Assembly: GCF_905220705.1 (NCBI RefSeq)
Contig: NZ_CAJNAT010000001.1
Location: 496,001-560,000, forward strand
Reading direction: 5' to 3'
DNA: 64,000 nt
DNA from: Paraburkholderia domus
Lineage (GTDB): Bacteria; Pseudomonadota; Gammaproteobacteria; Burkholderiales; Burkholderiaceae
The notes beneath the pieces are model-generated. The model saw only the letters and a program-made list of their open reading frames with translations. It was not told the DNA's origin and did no database searches. The stretch's first letter is position 1; each line of letters opens with the position of its first letter. Made by a program: the position numbers and the translations under genes. This document shows, one piece after another, positions 63,285 through 64,000 of this stretch.

Positions 63285-64000
63285 TGGCTCGCACGTCCCG
63301 ACCTTCCGCGTCCGAAGCAGCACCCGCAGCGGAACCCGCCGCCGCAACCCAGGCTAAAAGCCGGGACGAAAGCGCCGCGCCGCGCACGCGCACCAGCGCG
63401 ATCGATCGCGCCGTGCAGATTCTCGACGCGCTCCAGCAGGCGAACCGTCCCGCCACCGCGTATGAAGTCGCGCGCATGGTCGGCGCGCCGCTGTCCACCG
63501 TGTACTCGATCATCAACGATCTGGTCGAGAAGAACCTGTTGGCGCGGCGCGTGGACGGCACGATCTGGCTCGGCTCGCGTCTGTATGGATACGGCTTGAC
63601 GTATGCCAGTTCGCTCGACTACCTCGCGGTCGCTCATGAAGAAATGCAGCGTCTCTCGGCGGAAGTCGAAGAGACCGTGCAGGTCTGCGGACTCGAAGAC
63701 GGCATGATGGTCGTGCAGCAAATGGCCGAAGGGCCGGGGCATTTTCGTGTGACGTCGCGAGTAGGCAGTCGCGTGCCGCTCAACTGGACCGCGTCTGGCC
63801 GTTTGCTCGTCGGTCACCTGCCGGATGCCGAACGGGTTGCGTTCTTCGCCCAGCACGCGCAAAGCTCACCTACCGGGCGCGCGGAAACCCGCCCGCAAGT
63901 GCTTGCACAGATTGCGCGCGAAGCGCTGGAGGCGAGGCTCTCGATTCAGATCGGCGAATCGGATGCATCCGTGGCCTGTCTCGCGGCGCCCGTGCTCGAT
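63285..64000 (+). CDS. IclR-family regulator, 3' end outside window
   Basis: Starts at the ATG at 63285 (CAGAGGAGCACG upstream) and runs off the right edge after about 238 codons. An Ala-rich N-terminal tail precedes the winged helix (SAIDRAVQILDALQQANRPATAYEVARMVGAPLSTVYSIINDLVEKNLLARRVDGTIWLG), then the IclR effector domain starts (LAVAHEEMQRLSAEVEETVQV, VGSRVPLNWTASGRLLVGHL). It is divergent from the PLP-enzyme, porin and GntP genes and probably controls them. Confidence 0.93.

Overview
The window is high-GC, gene-dense proteobacterial chromosome and most resembles a Paraburkholderia/Burkholderia. The points in favour are a complete aerobic benzoyl-CoA (box) cluster with a BoxR-type regulator, several MocR-type regulators, an OmpC-like Burkholderiales porin, PreA/PreT pyrimidine reduction genes and many ABC uptake operons. 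Species assignment is inference.

Layout. 1-6.6 kb: a GAF-PAS-GGDEF-(EAL) signalling protein cut by the left edge, an SH3-domain exported protein, an LprI-like exported protein, a cytidine-deaminase-fold nucleoside deaminase with a BMP-family binding protein, and a divergent SDR. 6.3-11.1 kb: a MocR regulator with a small winged-helix partner, a YdeP-type molybdopterin oxidoreductase and a YgjP-like metallopeptidase. 11.2-13.2 kb: a run of small unrecognised minus-strand genes, two of them short CxxC proteins; one gene here is a paralogue of a gene at 20.8 kb. 13.4-18.0 kb: a LysR regulator divergent from a fused indolepyruvate ferredoxin oxidoreductase. 18.8-24.8 kb: an island with MarR, two ClC chloride transporters, an HdeA-like periplasmic chaperone, a frameshifted pal copy and small orphans, probably acid or chloride stress. 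25.0-29.1 kb: a broken APC permease, a second MocR regulator, an NmrA-like protein and an SDR lacking the usual catalytic tyrosine. 29.5 kb: tRNA-Leu(UAA). 29.8-35.7 kb: a LacI regulator, a binding-protein-dependent ABC importer and a metallophosphodiesterase, probably organophosphate uptake and cleavage. 35.7-39.8 kb: a DUF2569 membrane protein, an MFS exporter and a cystine-type ABC importer.

40.2-48.6 kb: reductive pyrimidine catabolism in one minus-strand operon (amidohydrolase, PreT, PreA, NCS1 transporter, dihydropyrimidinase), divergent from a RutR-like TetR regulator; a perfect palindrome resembling a RutR site lies between them. 48.7-59.1 kb: the box cluster. boxR, boxC, boxB and boxA run leftward; a DUF4863 gene, boxD, benzoate-CoA ligase and an alpha/beta hydrolase run rightward. 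Repeats of the type TGnACTATAGTGCA sit in both promoter regions and are the likely BoxR operators. Together these activate benzoate to benzoyl-CoA, epoxidise it, open the ring and oxidise the semialdehyde. 59.2-64.0 kb: a GntP-type permease, a porin and a SelA-like PLP enzyme, divergent from an IclR regulator cut by the right edge; this looks like a sugar-acid or amino-sugar-acid catabolic unit.

No CRISPR array, insertion sequence, integrase or rRNA gene was seen. The least ordinary parts are the 11.2-13.2 kb small-gene run and the 18.8-25.8 kb stress island with its two broken genes.
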